The notes under the pieces: model-generated
Databases searched by the model: none
What the model was told of the DNA's origin: nothing
What the model saw: only the letters and a program-made list of their open reading frames with translations
Part shown: positions 62,361-64,000 of the stretch, piece after piece
Position numbering within the stretch: the stretch's first letter is position 1
How the letters are laid out: the number at the start of each line of letters is the position of its first letter
Program-made: the position numbers and the translations under genes
Assembly: GCF_900089775.1 (NCBI RefSeq)
Contig: NZ_FLOB01000004.1
Coordinates: 186,001-250,000 of the forward strand
Reading direction: 5' to 3'
Length of the DNA stretch: 64,000 nucleotides
Source of the DNA: Marinomonas spartinae
GTDB taxonomy: Bacteria > Pseudomonadota > Gammaproteobacteria > Pseudomonadales > Marinomonadaceae

Positions 62361-63698
62361 ATGAAGAAAATCAGAATAGGTTCCGGTGCAGGTTATGCAG
62401 GCGACCGAATTGAGCCTGCGGTCGAGTTGGCTCAAAAAGGTGGGTTGGACTATTTGGTATTTGAATGCCTTGCCGAGCGCACTATTGCGATTGGGCAAAA
62501 ACAAAAAAGACAAAACTCAGAAAAAGGCTATAACGAGCTATTAGAAAAACGAATGCGGGCCGTATTGATGAACTGTTATCAAAATGATATTCGCATTCTC
62601 ACCAACATGGGGGCAGCTAATCCGCTTTCAGCTGGACGAGCTGTTCAGCGTATTGCAAAAGAGTTTGGTCTGCATTCGTTTAAAGTCGCAGTAGTAACGG
62701 GGGATGACGTACTGAGCAAGTTACAAGCGCTTGATTTAACACTCGATGAAGCGCGTCTACCCATTTCAAAATTTGATAAAGACATTGTATCTTCCAATGC
62801 TTACATTGGTGTCGAAGGTTTGGTGAAAGCACTAGAAAGTGGTGCCAATATGGTGATAGCAGGACGAGTCGCGGATCCTTCTTTATTTCTTGCTCCAATG
62901 ATACATGAGTTCGGTTGGTCGCTTGATGATTGGACAAAAATGGGGCGTGGTACTTGTATTGGTCATTTACTTGAATGTGCAGGGCAAATTACCGGTGGCT
63001 ACTTTTCGGATCCTGGTGTGAAAGATGTGGCGAATTTGGCGCGTTTAGGATTTCCAATTGCCGAAGTAGACGAAGAAGGAAATGCCATCATTACTAAGGT
63101 GGAAGGCTCTGGCGGAACCGTCCGTGAAGCGACGTGTAAAGAACAATTGCTTTATGAAATTCATCGTCCTGATCAATATATAACTCCAGATGTTGTGGCG
63201 GATTTTAGTCAGGTGACATTTCAGCAAATGGACATTGATAGAGTAGCGGTAAAAGGAGCAATGGGAACGGCTCGAACCGATTCTCTAAAAGTGTCTGTGG
63301 GCTACACAGATGGCTTTATTGGCGAAGGTGAAATTTCTTATGCTGGGGTCAATTCGGCTGTTCGTGGACAGCTTGCTTTGGATATAGTGAAAGAGCGTTT
63401 TGCTATATGTGGCTTTAAGCCCCTTGAAGCCCGTTATGATCTCATCGGTGTGAATGCTTTACATGGTGCTAAACATTCGACGGAGAATAATCCTTATGAA
63501 GTGCGGGCTCGCGTGGCTGTGCGGTGTACAACCCGTGAAGAGGCTTTAACCGTTGGTGACGAAGTAGAGACACTCTATACCAATGGGCCTGCGGGTGGCG
63601 GTGGTGTTATGAAAAGCGTGAAAGAGGTATTAGCAATGGATTCGACATTGATCCCGCGTGACCAAATACAAGTCGTCGTGACGGTTTTGGAGGATTAA
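62361..63698 (+). CDS. AtuA family (DUF1446) protein
   Basis: A 445-residue protein of the acyclic-terpene-utilisation AtuA family (DUF1446): RIGSGAGYAGDRIEPAVELAQKGGLDYLVFECLAERT in parts near 4-40, NMGAANPLSAGRAVQRIA near 75-92, VIAGRVADPSLFLAPM near 166-181, and GRGTCIGHLLECAGQITGGYFSDPG in parts near 193-217. The family name comes from terpene degradation in Pseudomonas, but most members occur with carboxylate carriers and probably act on a CoA or hydroxy-acid substrate. It follows the carrier by 70 bases and precedes its small partner by 3 bases, so the three form one operon. Confidence 0.9.
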   Translation: MKKIRIGSGAGYAGDRIEPAVELAQKGGLDYLVFECLAERTIAIGQKQKRQNSEKGYNELLEKRMRAVLMNCYQNDIRILTNMGAANPLSAGRAVQRIAKEFGLHSFKVAVVTGDDVLSKLQALDLTLDEARLPISKFDKDIVSSNAYIGVEGLVKALESGANMVIAGRVADPSLFLAPMIHEFGWSLDDWTKMGRGTCIGHLLECAGQITGGYFSDPGVKDVANLARLGFPIAEVDEEGNAIITKVEGSGGTVREATCKEQLLYEIHRPDQYITPDVVADFSQVTFQQMDIDRVAVKGAMGTARTDSLKVSVGYTDGFIGEGEISYAGVNSAVRGQLALDIVKERFAICGFKPLEARYDLIGVNALHGAKHSTENNPYEVRARVAVRCTTREEALTVGDEVETLYTNGPAGGGGVMKSVKEVLAMDSTLIPRDQIQVVVTVLED

Positions 63699-63701
63699 AC
63701 T

Positions 63702-64000
63702 ATGAAATTACATGAAATTGCGCACTCTCGTACTGGCGATAAAGGCAACATTTCTAATATCTCTGTGATCGCTTACGATATGGAAAACTATCATCAAATA
63801 AAACAATCTGTCACAGCTGAGCGGGTCAAACATTGTTTTTCGGGGATTGTAGAGGGAGACGTTGTTCGTTATGAATTACCCTCTATTGGTGCCCTTAATT
63901 TTGTGATGTATCAGGCCCTTGGTGGAGGCGTTACTCGTTCTCTTGCTCTGGACATACATGGCAAAAGCCTCAGTTCTGCCTTATTAGATCTGGATATCGA
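63702..64000 (+). CDS. AtuA-like ferredoxin-fold protein (partial, runs off the window)
   Basis: From ATG 63702 the frame reads MKLHEIAHSRTGDKGNISNI, then VRYELPSIGALNFVMYQALGGGV and HGKSLSSALLDLDI, still open at base 64000. This is the small AtuA-like domain which in many bacteria is fused to the C-terminus of AtuA; here it is a separate gene 3 bases after atuA with GGAGG 10 bases before its ATG. About 100 residues are seen and the family pattern is nearly complete, so the stop should be only a few codons beyond the window. Confidence 0.88.
   Translation, partial: MKLHEIAHSRTGDKGNISNISVIAYDMENYHQIKQSVTAERVKHCFSGIVEGDVVRYELPSIGALNFVMYQALGGGVTRSLALDIHGKSLSSALLDLDI

Overview
The window looks like a chromosome segment of a marine gammaproteobacterium, most likely Marinomonas or a close relative in the Oceanospirillales. 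This is inferred from the TCA-cycle gene order (lpd-sucC-sucD), a complete glycine betaine demethylation route of the Pseudomonas/Marinomonas type, moderate base composition, and the style of the intergenic repeats. No rRNA, tRNA, CRISPR array, prophage or complete insertion sequence was seen.

Layout. 1-3.6 kb: the end of the 2-oxoglutarate dehydrogenase/succinyl-CoA synthetase operon. 3.7-13.9 kb: small genes and transport, namely an OFA-type MFS carrier, a lipoprotein, and a 2-hydroxycarboxylate carrier followed by a CitA/DcuS-type two-component system, then small enzymes including a 3'-truncated flavodoxin gene. 14.2-20.4 kb: sarcosine oxidase soxBDAG with purU. 20.5-25 kb: a MarR regulator divergent from hmgA-hppD-fahA (tyrosine/homogentisate catabolism), with a perfect palindromic operator between them. 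25.1-32.2 kb: D-lactate dehydrogenase, a lipoprotein, OsmC, a HigB/HigA-like toxin-antitoxin pair, GST/LysR and an M32 carboxypeptidase. 32.2-36.8 kb: a non-coding block of four mosaic tandem repeats, then an AT-rich island of orphan genes (membrane protein plus methyltransferase, a broken two-helix membrane protein, a broken DUF3024 gene). 36.8-45.7 kb: ribonuclease Z, TrkH, assorted small enzymes, a short threonyl-tRNA synthetase paralogue behind what reads as a threonine attenuator, and a Tse2-like toxin with a partner. 46-58.4 kb: the dimethylglycine and glycine betaine genes (dipeptidase, DUF5943, dgcA, dgcB, etfA, etfB, gbcA, gbcB, gbdR-like). 58.5-64 kb: GNAT, AhpD-like, and a LysR gene divergent from a CitMHS carrier-AtuA-AtuA-like operon that runs off the window.

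How the genes work together. GbcAB convert glycine betaine to dimethylglycine, DgcAB with their dedicated Etf pair convert this to sarcosine, and SoxBDAG yield glycine plus a folate-bound one-carbon unit, which PurU can release as formate. A GbdR-type regulator sits beside gbcAB. The homogentisate operon feeds fumarate and acetoacetate to the TCA cycle, and several carboxylate carriers surround it.

Most notable: (1) positions 43547-43669 encode a 23-codon leader peptide with six Thr codons in eight, followed by a strong terminator and an alternative pairing, directly upstream of a ThrRS paralogue lacking the editing domain; (2) the four-unit mosaic repeat keeps hairpins with compensatory changes; (3) two decayed partial copies of genes still intact nearby (M32 carboxypeptidase and rnz) bracket the repeat/island region; (4) a two-helix, beta-rich membrane protein gene broken by an in-frame stop beside a T10 run.
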